Shown: positions 28,201-36,299 of the stretch, in pieces
Layout of the letters: each line of letters begins with the position of its first letter
Numbering within the stretch: the stretch's first letter is position 1
Source: Bacteroidota bacterium
Lineage (GTDB): Bacteria > Bacteroidota > Bacteroidia > Chitinophagales > Chitinophagaceae
Assembly: GCA_018267575.1 (NCBI GenBank)
Contig: JAFDYF010000056.1
Span: forward strand, 310,001-374,000
DNA length: 64,000 bases
Direction of reading: 5' to 3'
Notes under the pieces: generated by a model
What the model was told of the DNA's origin: nothing
Seen by the model: the letters and a program-made list of their open reading frames with translations, nothing else
Database searches by the model: none
Program-made: the position numbers and the translations under genes

Positions 28201-29055
28201 AACCGGATTACCTATTCTTTCACATTGATTTCAGAAAAGATGACCCAGGTAAACCTAGGGAAAACCAATGAAGAAGTACAATGGGACCGCGACGATGAGA
28301 TTGGTGGACTGGTAAAAGAATATAATAAGATGGTGAAGAAGCTCGAAGCGAGTGCTGCAGCTTTAGGGAAAAGCGAAAGGGAAGGGGCCTGGCGTGAAAT
28401 GGCCAGACAGGTGGCGCATGAAATCAAAAACCCGCTCACGCCTATGAAGCTGAGCATTCAATATTTGCAAAAGGCAGTAGATAACGATTCGGTGAACATT
28501 AAGGAAATGACAGCCAGTGTAGCGAAAACCTTAGTTGAACAGATTGACCATCTCGCCAAAATCGCCGCCGATTTTTCGCAATTTGCCAATATTGGTAATC
28601 CCAAACTGGAAACATTTGACCTGCACGATCTGCTTTATTCATTATCTTCTTTGTATGAACGTACTGAAAACCTGCTTTTCAAATGGGTGCCTGTTTCTGG
28701 AAAAATAATAGTGCATGCAGATAAGACACAGCTCAACCGTCTGTTCACGAACCTACTTCAGAATGCGGTGGAAGCTTGCACGAATAAGGAGAAAAGAGTG
28801 ATCAGCATGAGTGAAGAGATTGTCGGTAATGATATTATCATCAAAGTATCGGATAATGGGGAAGGCATTCCTTTGCAAACGCAGTCAAAAATATTCACCC
28901 CCAATTTCACCACAAAATCATCAGGTACGGGATTGGGGCTGGCCATGAGTAAAACCATTGTGGAGCAAGCCAAGGGAAAAATTTGGTTTGAAACAAAAGA
29001 AAACCAAGGCAGTACTTTTTTTGTGGAACTGCCCATGGGCGAACCACATGCTTAA
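25297..29055 (+). CDS. large multi-TM sensor histidine kinase, NtrY-like
   Basis: 1252 residues from a TTG, the only start that keeps the first membrane helix (about 13-33). An extracytoplasmic segment follows, then a block of about eight helices (220-490), a second external domain, two helices (near 730 and 780), a third external segment, one more helix (near 950) and a HAMP domain. The kinase core resembles NtrB/NtrY: H box VAHEIKNPLTPMKLS with His1041, N box NLLQNAVEAC, DNGEGIP and GTGLGLAMSKTIVE. It should autophosphorylate in response to an envelope signal. No response regulator lies beside it. Its stop overlaps that of the convergent polX gene in a shared TTAA. Confidence 0.9.
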   Translation: MKQFLKNFLQRNFYLILAAFLLFAGGYSINFLLGSNYSDSYWKNAVQGFLQEREKDFVKVSKNDELIQKLKNQDYNASQMEALSKKKYSFLLYEKDSTALVVKFWNSQQLLPPDSLLHMKDGNYFFSLENGQYEFVKRTLGGTSEGLVAIGLIPVRLQYYIAISGLKPEFVNYPEAENRFHITSHPAQFSVKSYFGNTAFYLEKKDRSSVTNNNWLSHIFILLAVILLLAVIHNMAHNMSEHFGPLNGIAFLVLVVFLLRLTIYQFPSLFRLRQFELFSPTIYSSSFVLSSLGDLLINSLLLCWIVLFIKQEIGGFRLTSFRNKWKQWSLVLLMLIALLLITYFYTNVILSLVADARISFSVTNFFSLNEYSFIGFLVLATLALSYFFITQVLLHIISQLVDFNDFMVYIIVAFLGLLLLTFIVKSPDLVSLDVIVLIWLLLYIWLLQRKLFSNLNMRLNVSEVLFWLFVFSASISSIIFFANKKIEIAQRIRTADRLAQQADPSSERVFSIALAYIDNDFLSANFHRFQDKAENEALKDSLINSSYSTYRTKYDMKIFTYDSAEKPLFNARGASYDTLNTIYNIQGKPTGLAGLHYYEKSFDKYTYIYKKKITDTASKVLGYMYILSDLKDDKNDELSPELFNQQKREFFPEYSPEYSYAVYDKNELVDYGNNYPFPSFLTTSQFPKLDYERRRNGSYEELWHRVTDDKIVVIAKKDNSLLESVTLFAYLFTSFIILLALVRIVSLLIATRLHLSRIRPYMRLNIRTQIHATIISISLFSFLVIGTATIFFFIDRYERNNQNRLSEAIRIAAKELEEKLPSPIVKDSLLKFGIRPDERFETLLKNFSEIHGVALNLYNLNGNLELSTNPFVYDKGVLSKKMDPVAYYNLHLKNAVEFFNKEQMAKISYLSIYCPLRDLKGNTYAYLNIPSFTTQDELKQEISNFLEAIVILNAFIFLVAGAIALFLTNRITYSFTLISEKMTQVNLGKTNEEVQWDRDDEIGGLVKEYNKMVKKLEASAAALGKSEREGAWREMARQVAHEIKNPLTPMKLSIQYLQKAVDNDSVNIKEMTASVAKTLVEQIDHLAKIAADFSQFANIGNPKLETFDLHDLLYSLSSLYERTENLLFKWVPVSGKIIVHADKTQLNRLFTNLLQNAVEACTNKEKRVISMSEEIVGNDIIIKVSDNGEGIPLQTQSKIFTPNFTTKSSGTGLGLAMSKTIVEQAKGKIWFETKENQGSTFFVELPMGEPHA

Positions 29056-30734
29056 TGTATTTTGCTTTTTTGTGTTGCCAAAAATTTTTCGAATGCAGAA
29101 AGACCGAAACTGCTAAGGTTTCTTTCTTTGGTCAGGCCCGCTTTTTGCGCAACCAAGGTGCCATACAGGATATCATCAAAACCGCTTAGGTAATGCGCAT
29201 CAGGGTCGATTGAAATCAGCACTTCTTTTTCTAAAGCATATTTTATCCATCTCCAATCAATATCTAGCCTACGGGGGTGTGCATTCAGTTCTATCACCAC
29301 CTGATTGGCGGCACAGGCTTCAATGATTTTTTTATGGTCAAGTGGATAGCCGGGGCGACTCAGCAATAATCGTCCGGTCATGTGACCGAGAATATTGGTA
29401 TAAGGATTTTCGATCGCTTTCAATAAACGGGCCATGGCTTTGTCCTCGCTCATCTTCAGGTTCGAGTGTACGGAGGCAATCACCAGATCGAATGTGGAAA
29501 GTATGGGGTCTGAATAATCGAGACTGCCATCGTTGAGGATATCACTTTCGATGCTCTTGAAAATTTTAAAGGGGGCAAATTTTTTATTCAGCTCGTCGAT
29601 ATAGCGGTGCTGTTCCTGTATCCTTTCTTCCGTGAGTCCATTGGCATAAAAAGCACTCTTGCTATGGTCACTGATCACTAAATATTCAAAACCTTTTTCT
29701 ATACAGGTTTTGGCCATTTCCTCAATTGTAAAGGAACCATCGCTCCAATTGCTATGGCTATGGATGATGGATTTGATATCTGTTAGCTGAATAACGCTAG
29801 GCAGGCTGTTTTTGCCGGCCTCATCGATAATCGAAGCATCTTCTCTTTGGAATGCAGGGATGAAATGGATTTTGGCAGTTTCAAAAATGGCTTCTTCCGA
29901 TGGGTAGTTTACAGAATCGTCCCATTTTGTTTTTTGTTTCCAGGCTTGCCAAAAGGCATCACTGCAACTGGTTTCAAACAATAGGGATATAAAATTTTGT
30001 AGGTTGGCAAAATGGAATATAAGTGGGATGTTCTGGTCGCCTTTTAAAACAATCTGTCGATCACTCTCTGTTTCCACTTTAAAATCCTGACTACTTAAAA
30101 ATGTTTTCAGCTTTTCAGGTTCTGCCGTTGTCACCCATTCCAGTTTGTCAATAACTTCCAACTGCCTTCTGATAGAACCTGTCAATTGAAATTTCTCGTT
30201 CGGGAATGCCGTGGAAAGGGATTTTTGTACCAATGATGCAAAAGGTACTGCTTCCGAAAATAGATAAGCGCCTTGGCTTTTTAAATAGAATTCGATGGAC
30301 TCGCGAACCGAATTTTGCGTTTTTTCCCCAAACCCTTTATATAATAATAACCGGTTTTCGTTGCAGGCATACAGCAATTCGCCGATGGATTCGATTTCCA
30401 TCTCTTTCCAGATGGTGGCGATTTTTTTGGGCCCCAGGCCTTTTATCTTGAGCATTTCCAAAATTCCGGGAGGTGTTTTTGCAATTAATTCCGTGAGTGG
30501 CGCCAATTCGCCGGTCTGCAATATGCCTATAATTTTTTTGCCAGTGTTCTCACCGATTCCTTTGATGGCGAATATTTTTTCGGGCGCCATGGTGGACAAT
30601 TGTTCCGGCAGTTTATCGATGGTAAAAGCCGCTATGGAATATGATTTTATTTTGAAAGCATTCTCCCCATGGATATCCATCAATTTGGATAGAAGTGAGA
30701 GCTGGTCTGATATGTAGCCGTTATCGATTGCCAT
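29052..30734 (-). CDS. polX: PolX-family protein with PHP domain; polymerase site degenerate
   Basis: 560 residues, the normal length of bacterial PolX. Helix-hairpin-helix motifs appear in AIKGIGENTGKKI, IKGLGPKKIATI and YKGFGEKTQNSV. The nucleotidyltransferase motif keeps GSIRR (186-190), but the two catalytic Asp of the usual DxD align with Lys197 and Glu199 (IDKLEW). The C-terminal PHP phosphoesterase domain looks intact: HSHSNWSDG (from His325), ISDHS, ESDILNDGSLDY, ASVHS, ILGHMTGR, ELNAHPRR and SIDPDAH. I infer a nuclease or phosphoesterase rather than a polymerase, probably in DNA repair. It converges on the histidine kinase gene. Confidence 0.92.
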   Translation of the reverse strand: MAIDNGYISDQLSLLSKLMDIHGENAFKIKSYSIAAFTIDKLPEQLSTMAPEKIFAIKGIGENTGKKIIGILQTGELAPLTELIAKTPPGILEMLKIKGLGPKKIATIWKEMEIESIGELLYACNENRLLLYKGFGEKTQNSVRESIEFYLKSQGAYLFSEAVPFASLVQKSLSTAFPNEKFQLTGSIRRQLEVIDKLEWVTTAEPEKLKTFLSSQDFKVETESDRQIVLKGDQNIPLIFHFANLQNFISLLFETSCSDAFWQAWKQKTKWDDSVNYPSEEAIFETAKIHFIPAFQREDASIIDEAGKNSLPSVIQLTDIKSIIHSHSNWSDGSFTIEEMAKTCIEKGFEYLVISDHSKSAFYANGLTEERIQEQHRYIDELNKKFAPFKIFKSIESDILNDGSLDYSDPILSTFDLVIASVHSNLKMSEDKAMARLLKAIENPYTNILGHMTGRLLLSRPGYPLDHKKIIEACAANQVVIELNAHPRRLDIDWRWIKYALEKEVLISIDPDAHYLSGFDDILYGTLVAQKAGLTKERNLSSFGLSAFEKFLATQKSKIH

Positions 30735-30807
30735 AATGCAAATTAATTTTTTAAAATCCCTTGGTCAAAAAAATATAAATAGTGCGAGGGGTTCGAGTGG
30801 AATATCT

Positions 30808-30842
30808 TAAAAAAGAAAAGTCCCGGATTTGCATCCGGGACT
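30808..30842 (-). terminator. intrinsic terminator for the rplU-rpmA-small basic protein group
   Basis: On the minus strand a perfect 10-bp stem (AGTCCCGGAT / ATCCGGGACT, arms 30833-30842 and 30819-30828) with a 4-nt loop is followed by a T-rich tract (30808-30818). It lies 30 nt after the stop of the 32-residue basic protein. Confidence 0.92.
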
Positions 30843-30871
30843 CGTTATTTTCTGCAGTAAGAAATTTAAAA

Positions 30872-30970
30872 CTATTTCTTCTTAGCAGCTTTCTTAGCGG
30901 CTTTCTTCTTAGGAGCTGCTTTCTTTTTAGGAGCTGCTTTTTTCTTAGCTGCTTTTTTTGCTGTTGCCAT
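30872..30970 (-). CDS. 32-residue Lys/Ala/Pro protein, histone H1-tail-like
   Basis: A 33-codon frame from ATG at 30970 to TAG at 30872 encodes a protein made almost only of Lys and Ala with two Pro; after the first four residues it consists of KKKAAP-like units. This matches the low-complexity tails of eukaryotic histone H1 and bacterial H1-like proteins that bind DNA or RNA without sequence specificity. The repeats use synonymous codons (gca/gct/gcc and aaa/aag mixed), which argues for selection on protein. It begins 99 nt after rpmA and ends just before a strong terminator, so it is likely the last gene of the ribosomal-protein operon. No stable fold is expected. Confidence 0.8.
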   Translation of the reverse strand: MATAKKAAKKKAAPKKKAAPKKKAAKKAAKKK

Positions 30971-31069
30971 TTTTTTTGAATTTAATTGGTTAGTAAATCA
31001 ATTTACAGCATAAAAATAAAATTTCTTTTGGAACAACCAAAAAATATTTTGAAATATTCAAAATGTTTT

Positions 31070-31336
31070 TTAAGCGGTCACCTCTGCTGGAACGATACTA
31101 ACGAAAGTTTTGTCACCTCTTCCTTTCTTAAATTCAACTACACCATCAGTTAAAGCAAACAAGGTGAAGTCTCTTCCAACGCCTACATTTTTTCCTGGAT
31201 GGTATTCAGTACCGCGTTGGCGAATAATAATATTTCCAGAGATGATGGGCTGGCCTCCGAAAATTTTTACTCCCAAACGTTTGCTATGCGAATCGCGACC
31301 ATTCTTCACGCTGCCTTCGCCTTTTTTGTGTGCCAT
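31070..31336 (-). CDS. rpmA: 50S ribosomal protein L27
   Basis: 88 residues. The N-terminus [20 protein letters not shown] reaches toward the peptidyl-transferase centre in known ribosomes; there is no N-terminal processing extension of the Firmicutes type. [19 protein letters not shown] is the family core. It follows rplU by 72 nt, the classical L21-L27 order. Confidence 0.98.
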   Translation of the reverse strand: MAHKKGEGSVKNGRDSHSKRLGVKIFGGQPIISGNIIIRQRGTEYHPGKNVGVGRDFTLFALTDGVVEFKKGRGDKTFVSIVPAEVTA

Positions 31337-31408
31337 GATTTTTTATTTAAAAGAAATAAATGCGATAGTTAAAATGAAAACTCTTGGTTCTATACCTAAA
31401 AAATGAAT

Positions 31409-31711
31409 TTAAGCGATGCTTTCAATTTTTATTTTAGTGTAGTGTGTACGGTGGCCATGTTTTTTACGGAAGCCTTTTCTCCTTTTCATTTTAAAAGCGA
31501 TCACTTTATCACCTTTCACCTGGTCTACGATTTCGGCCTTGATTTTCGCTTTCAAAGCGCCACCAGTTGATAATTGGCCTTCGTTGTTAACTAAAAGCAC
31601 ATTATCAAACTCAATTTTGTCGCCCGCTTTACCTTCCACATGTGGGATATATAAAGTTTGCTCATTCTTAACGGTGAACTGCTGGCTGCCAATTTTTACT
31701 ACTGCTAACAT
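31409..31711 (-). CDS. rplU: 50S ribosomal protein L21
   Basis: 100 residues from the ATG at 31711 (MLAVVKIGSQQFTV); an upstream in-frame start would add 21 non-conserved residues that overlap the promoter. VEGKAGDKIEFDNVLLV and the RNA-binding MKRRKGFRKKHGHRTHYTKI are diagnostic. First gene of the rplU-rpmA operon; a TACCTTTG element lies 21 nt upstream of the start. Confidence 0.98.
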   Translation of the reverse strand: MLAVVKIGSQQFTVKNEQTLYIPHVEGKAGDKIEFDNVLLVNNEGQLSTGGALKAKIKAEIVDQVKGDKVIAFKMKRRKGFRKKHGHRTHYTKIKIESIA

Positions 31712-31731
31712 AAAATTCATTATTAGGGCTG

Positions 31732-31739
31732 CAAAGGTA
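31732..31739 (-). promoter_or_regulatory. -7 promoter element of rplU-rpmA
   Basis: Minus strand TACCTTTG, an exact TAnnTTTG match, 21 nt before the rplU ATG. This placement would give a very short leader. No clear -33 element. Confidence 0.55.
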
Positions 31740-31997
31740 AGGGGATTAGTTGAAAAAGGGAAGACCGGAGTCAAAAAAACTAACTATTTTCTTGTAAAAT
31801 ACGAACAGATTTCCTAAAACCGCCATTTTCCCAGTTTTAAGGGGTGCGCATACATATATATAATGCACAAATTGGGGGCAAAGGCCAAGATTTGCCCATA
31901 AATCCACCAGTTGAGATTTTTTAAACTTCTTGTTTGGGATTTAACATGTTTTAAATAACTATCTGATTATCGGCAAGTGCCACGCAATTAGATTTCC

Positions 31998-32005
31998 TAT
32001 TTTTG
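31998..32005 (+). promoter_or_regulatory. -7 promoter element of the GH3-family gene
   Basis: TATTTTTG matches TAnnTTTG and lies 16 nt before the ATG at 32021, implying a leader of under 12 nt. The rest of 31740-31997 holds no other recognisable signal. Confidence 0.5.
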
Positions 32006-32020
32006 CGGGCAGGGATAAAT

Positions 32021-33511
32021 ATGAAAATCAAATCATTCTTAGCGAAACCATTTGCTGCGTATATCAATAAAACGATACGCAAAGGCGCCATCAATGCGCT
32101 CATTAGCCAAGAGGCCATTTTCAAAGAGCTGATCAAAACAGGTAGCAAAACCATTTTTGGGCAGGACCACCATTTTGCCGAAATCAAGAGCTATGAGGAT
32201 TTTAAAGCCCATGTTCCCTTGCGGGATTATGAGCAGCTCAAAAAATGGGTGAACCTGATCAAGGAGGGTAAGCATAACGTGCTATGGAAGGGCTTGCCAA
32301 TTTATTTTGCCAAAACTTCGGGTACCGTGAGTGGGGTAAAATATATACCCATTACTAAAGATTCCATTTCAAACCATATCAACACGGCACGCAATGCCTT
32401 GCTTTGCTATATGTCTGAAACCGGCAACTCCGTTTTTGCAAATGGCAAAATGATTTTTTTATCAGGCTCCCCGGAACTGGAAAGGATTGGTGGCATACCT
32501 ACGGGCAGGCTCAGTGGTATCGTGAACCATCATATACCAAGTTATCTCCGCACCAACCAATTGCCCGGATATGAAACCAATTGCATCGAAGACTGGGAAA
32601 CCAAATTGGATAAGATTGTTGCGGAAACCATCGATCAGGATATGACCTTGATCTCGGGCATCCCACCTTGGGTGCAAATGTATTTTGACCGTTTGATAGA
32701 AAAGAGCGGCAAGCCGATCAAAGACCTCTTCCCGAATTTTTCTGTGTTGGTGCATGGGGGTGTGAACTTTGAACCCTATAAAGCCAAATTATTTGAAAGC
32801 ATTGGAAAGAAAATAGATAGCATTGAAACATTCCCTGCTTCGGAGGGTTTTTTCGCTTTTCAAGATTCGCAACAGGCCGAAGGTCTTTTGCTGAATACGG
32901 ATAGTGGTATTTTTTTTGAATTTGTTCCTGCCAATGAGATTATGAACGAGCATCCTACCAGGCTCAGTTTGAAAGATGTAAAAATCGGGGAGAACTATGC
33001 GTTGGTTGTGAGCAGCAATGCTGGTTTGTGGGCATATAATATTGGGGATACCGTAAAATTTGTTTCGACAAATCCCTACCGTTTGGTGGTTACCGGAAGG
33101 ATCAAACATTTTATCTCGGCTTTTGGCGAACATGTGATTGGCGAAGAAGTGGAATATAGCCTGATGAAAGCGGCCGAAGAAGAAGGGGTACAGATCACCG
33201 AGTTTACAGTGGCCCCGATGATTCAAAAATCCGAAGGCAAATCTTTTCATGAGTGGTTTGTGGAATTTGAAAACAGTCCTGTCGACATCAAGCGTTTTGC
33301 AGATAAAGTAGACAATAACCTTCGGGGAAAAAATATATATTATAACGATCTGATCAGTGGCCAGATATTGCAGCCATTACAAATCAGGCCAGTGAAGAAA
33401 AATGGGTTTATCGACTATATGAAATCAGTGGGAAAGCTGGGCGGACAAAACAAAGTGCCACGCTTAAGCAACGACCGAAATGTAGCAGAGCAGCTCGAAA
33501 AATATCTATGA
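32021..33511 (+). CDS. GH3 (auxin-responsive) family adenylating enzyme
   Basis: 496 residues from the ATG at 32021, preceded by GGCAGGGA. The family makes an acyl-adenylate and transfers the acyl group to an amine in plants; bacterial members are widespread in Bacteroidota with unknown substrates. ATP-site motifs are visible: YFAKTSGTVSGVKYIPIT near residue 95, FPASEGFFAFQ near 270 and YNIGDTVKFVS near 335, followed by VTGRIKHFISAFGEHVIGEE at the hinge. The C-terminal small domain is complete. It precedes dxr by 60 nt and could share its transcript, though no pathway link is known. Confidence 0.9.
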   Translation: MKIKSFLAKPFAAYINKTIRKGAINALISQEAIFKELIKTGSKTIFGQDHHFAEIKSYEDFKAHVPLRDYEQLKKWVNLIKEGKHNVLWKGLPIYFAKTSGTVSGVKYIPITKDSISNHINTARNALLCYMSETGNSVFANGKMIFLSGSPELERIGGIPTGRLSGIVNHHIPSYLRTNQLPGYETNCIEDWETKLDKIVAETIDQDMTLISGIPPWVQMYFDRLIEKSGKPIKDLFPNFSVLVHGGVNFEPYKAKLFESIGKKIDSIETFPASEGFFAFQDSQQAEGLLLNTDSGIFFEFVPANEIMNEHPTRLSLKDVKIGENYALVVSSNAGLWAYNIGDTVKFVSTNPYRLVVTGRIKHFISAFGEHVIGEEVEYSLMKAAEEEGVQITEFTVAPMIQKSEGKSFHEWFVEFENSPVDIKRFADKVDNNLRGKNIYYNDLISGQILQPLQIRPVKKNGFIDYMKSVGKLGGQNKVPRLSNDRNVAEQLEKYL

Positions 33512-33571
33512 TTTTATTCGGCAGCCGCTACCGATATTTCCTTATTTTTAAGCCTTTAAAAACGCATTAAC

Positions 33572-34738
33572 TTGAATAAAGTGCCTGTAAAAAGAATTGC
33601 CCTGTTTGGATCAACCGGTTCCATTGGAAGGCAGGCGCTGGAAGTAATTGGTAGCAACCCCGATAAATTTACTGCAGAGATACTCACAGCGCAGAGCAGC
33701 GACGACTTATTGATTATGCAGGCGCTCAAATACAAGCCCAATATTGTGGTGATCGGGGACGAGAAAAAAGCCAATAAAGTAAAACAGGCGCTGGCAACCA
33801 CCAACACGAAAGTTTTTGTTGGTGAAAATGCCTTGGAAGAAGTGGCGGCTTTGGACTGCTATGATATGATGCTTGCTGCGATTGTGGGGTTTGCTGGTCT
33901 CAAACCTACCCTGCAGGCCATTGAAGGTGGTAAAGCCATTGCATTGGCCAATAAAGAAACCTTGGTAGTGGCTGGTGATATTGTGATGCAACGTGCCGTG
34001 GAAAACAAAGTGCCCATTATACCGGTGGATTCGGAGCACTCTGCCATTTTCCAATGCTTGATTGGGGAAACCAGAAATAAGATTGAAAAAATAATACTCA
34101 CTGCATCTGGCGGCCCTTTTCTTGGGAAAAAACCCAATTACTTGGTGAACGTGAAGCGCGACCATGCTTTGCAGCATCCCAATTGGCAAATGGGCGCCAA
34201 GATTTCAGTGGACTCCGCCACACTGATGAACAAAGGGCTTGAGATGATTGAAGCAAAATGGTTGTTCAATCTGAAGCCTGAACAGATTCAGGTGGTGATC
34301 CATCCTCAAAGTATTTTGCACAGCATGGTTCAGTTTGAGGATGGGGCTATGAAGGCACAGATGGGCTTACCCGATATGAAACTCCCCATACAGTATGCAT
34401 TGGCGTTCCCACAGCGTATACCTAATACATTTCCTAGGTACGACTTTAAGAAACCCAATACACTGAGCTTTGAGGAACCGGATATCAAAACCTTCCGCAA
34501 CTTGGTGCTGGCAAAAGAAGCTTTGTTTAAAGGTGGGAACCTGCCCTGTGTGTTGAATGCGGCCAATGAGATAGCGGTATTTGCATTTCTTCATAACCGT
34601 ATCGGCTTTTTGGATATGACCGATCTGATCGAGCGTACCATGCAGCACGTACCATTCATCGAACATCCCAGGTTGGAAGAATATTTTGATAGCGATGCGG
34701 AGGCGCGTAATTTTGCGGCTTCCTTAATAAAATTGTAA
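33572..34738 (+). CDS. dxr: 1-deoxy-D-xylulose 5-phosphate reductoisomerase
   Basis: 388 residues. It makes 2-C-methyl-D-erythritol 4-phosphate with NADPH in the non-mevalonate isoprenoid pathway. ALFGSTGSIGRQALEV binds NADPH; ALANKETLVVAGD, PVDSEHSAIFQ and KISVDSATLMNKGLEMIEA carry the metal and substrate residues; HPQSILHSMVQFEDGA is the flexible-loop region. The start is a TTG at 33572; a GTG three codons later is an alternative, and no ATG fits. rseP follows, the order seen in many Bacteroidota. Confidence 0.97.
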   Translation: MNKVPVKRIALFGSTGSIGRQALEVIGSNPDKFTAEILTAQSSDDLLIMQALKYKPNIVVIGDEKKANKVKQALATTNTKVFVGENALEEVAALDCYDMMLAAIVGFAGLKPTLQAIEGGKAIALANKETLVVAGDIVMQRAVENKVPIIPVDSEHSAIFQCLIGETRNKIEKIILTASGGPFLGKKPNYLVNVKRDHALQHPNWQMGAKISVDSATLMNKGLEMIEAKWLFNLKPEQIQVVIHPQSILHSMVQFEDGAMKAQMGLPDMKLPIQYALAFPQRIPNTFPRYDFKKPNTLSFEEPDIKTFRNLVLAKEALFKGGNLPCVLNAANEIAVFAFLHNRIGFLDMTDLIERTMQHVPFIEHPRLEEYFDSDAEARNFAASLIKL

Positions 34739-34946
34739 GCCCCAATCCCGAAGGGGACAACAGTGCTGCATGATATTTTCAAGGAACAGAATATTGGATT
34801 CGATGCATGTTTATCGTATTAATTGATTTAAAGATTTCTAGTAGCGCTCATAATTTTAACATTTATTCGTCTATTTGGAAATCGCAATTGCATAGTTTAG
34901 ATTTTTTAACAACTAAAATTAAAATCCCTTTTTGGGGATTTAACGT

Positions 34947-36299
34947 ATGACATTATTAGCAATCAACTGGGCGGAAGTGGGGATCAAGGCCGGACAGTTT
35001 ATCTTATCCATATCTATTATTGTGATCTTGCACGAGCTGGGACATTTTCTCACCGCTAAATGGTTTAAATGTCGGGTGGAAAAATTTTATCTTTTTTTCC
35101 CGGCTTGGTTCTCTTTGTTCAAAAAGCAGATCGGTGAAACGGAGTACGGTATCGGTTGGATTCCTTTTGGTGGCTTTGTGAAAATTTCGGGCATGATTGA
35201 CGAAAGCATGGATAAGGAACAAATGAAACTTCCCCCTGAGCCTTATGAGTTCCGAAGCAAACCCGCCTGGCAGCGTTTGATCATCATGGTTGCTGGTGTG
35301 GTGGTAAACCTGATATTGGGATTTTTGATTTATAGCATGATGGCCTGGCATTGGGGCGACTCTTATATACCTACCGATAAATTAAAATATGGGATTGCAA
35401 CCGACTCGCTTTCACAAAGCATTGGGTTGAGGGATGGGGACCAGATTTTAAGTGTGGATGGAAAGTATATTGAAAAGTTCAAGTCCATTCCATTATATGT
35501 TATTTTGAATGGGGCTAAAAACATTGAGGTAAAAAGAGGCGACCAAAATGTGACTGTGCAAGTGCCGGATGATTTTGCCAAGAAAGTAATTAGCTATAAG
35601 GACATTGGTTTTATTTCTGTACGGATGCCATTTGAAGGATTGGACAGTATTGAAAAAGGAAGTGTTGCGGATAAGATTGGCTTGATGAAGGGAGATAAAA
35701 TACTTTCATTGAATGGCGAAAAAGTTTTTTTCTATAGTGGGTTTAGAAGCGCCATCAAGAAAAACATGAACAAGCCCATTGATTTGGTATTGATACGAGG
35801 TACGGACACCATTCAAAAAACGGCACAGCTTGGCCCGGATGGCAAACTGGGAATTTATCCCGTGATACCTAAGGACAGTGGTTATGAGGTAAAGAATATA
35901 TCTTACACTTTCGCCCAGTCCATACCTGCGGGTTTTAGCAAGAGTGTGGAAACACTGAAACAATATTGGCTGCAATTGAAATTGATTTTTAGCGGCAAAG
36001 TGAATACCAATGAGTCATTGGGCAGTGTGATCAGTTTTGGGAAACTGTTTGCTCCGGTTTGGGATTGGCAAAGCTTTTGGGGGCTTACGGCATTCTTCTC
36101 GCTGATATTGAGTTTGCTGAATATTTTGCCCATCCCGGCATTGGATGGTGGGCATGCTTTGTTCGTATTGATTGAAATGATCACTGGCAGAAAACCTAGC
36201 GACAAGTTTATCGAGTATGCACAGATGGCGGGCATGGTATTATTGCTCAGCTTGATGGTGTATGCCTTGGGGCTGGATATTTTTAGATTGTTTAAGTAG
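34947..36299 (+). CDS. rseP: site-2 zinc metalloprotease RseP (M50)
   Basis: 450 residues, inner membrane. The zinc site HExxH is in VILHELGHFLTAKWF near residue 30, and the third ligand is in NILPIPALDGGHALF near residue 395. Two PDZ-like segments sit between (for example DSLSQSIGLRDGDQILSVDG and GSVADKIGLMKGDKILSLNG). RseP cuts anti-sigma factors and signal peptides within the membrane; in this organism FecR-type regulators, one of which is encoded at 53922, are plausible clients. It follows dxr by 208 nt. Confidence 0.95.
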   Translation: MTLLAINWAEVGIKAGQFILSISIIVILHELGHFLTAKWFKCRVEKFYLFFPAWFSLFKKQIGETEYGIGWIPFGGFVKISGMIDESMDKEQMKLPPEPYEFRSKPAWQRLIIMVAGVVVNLILGFLIYSMMAWHWGDSYIPTDKLKYGIATDSLSQSIGLRDGDQILSVDGKYIEKFKSIPLYVILNGAKNIEVKRGDQNVTVQVPDDFAKKVISYKDIGFISVRMPFEGLDSIEKGSVADKIGLMKGDKILSLNGEKVFFYSGFRSAIKKNMNKPIDLVLIRGTDTIQKTAQLGPDGKLGIYPVIPKDSGYEVKNISYTFAQSIPAGFSKSVETLKQYWLQLKLIFSGKVNTNESLGSVISFGKLFAPVWDWQSFWGLTAFFSLILSLLNILPIPALDGGHALFVLIEMITGRKPSDKFIEYAQMAGMVLLLSLMVYALGLDIFRLFK

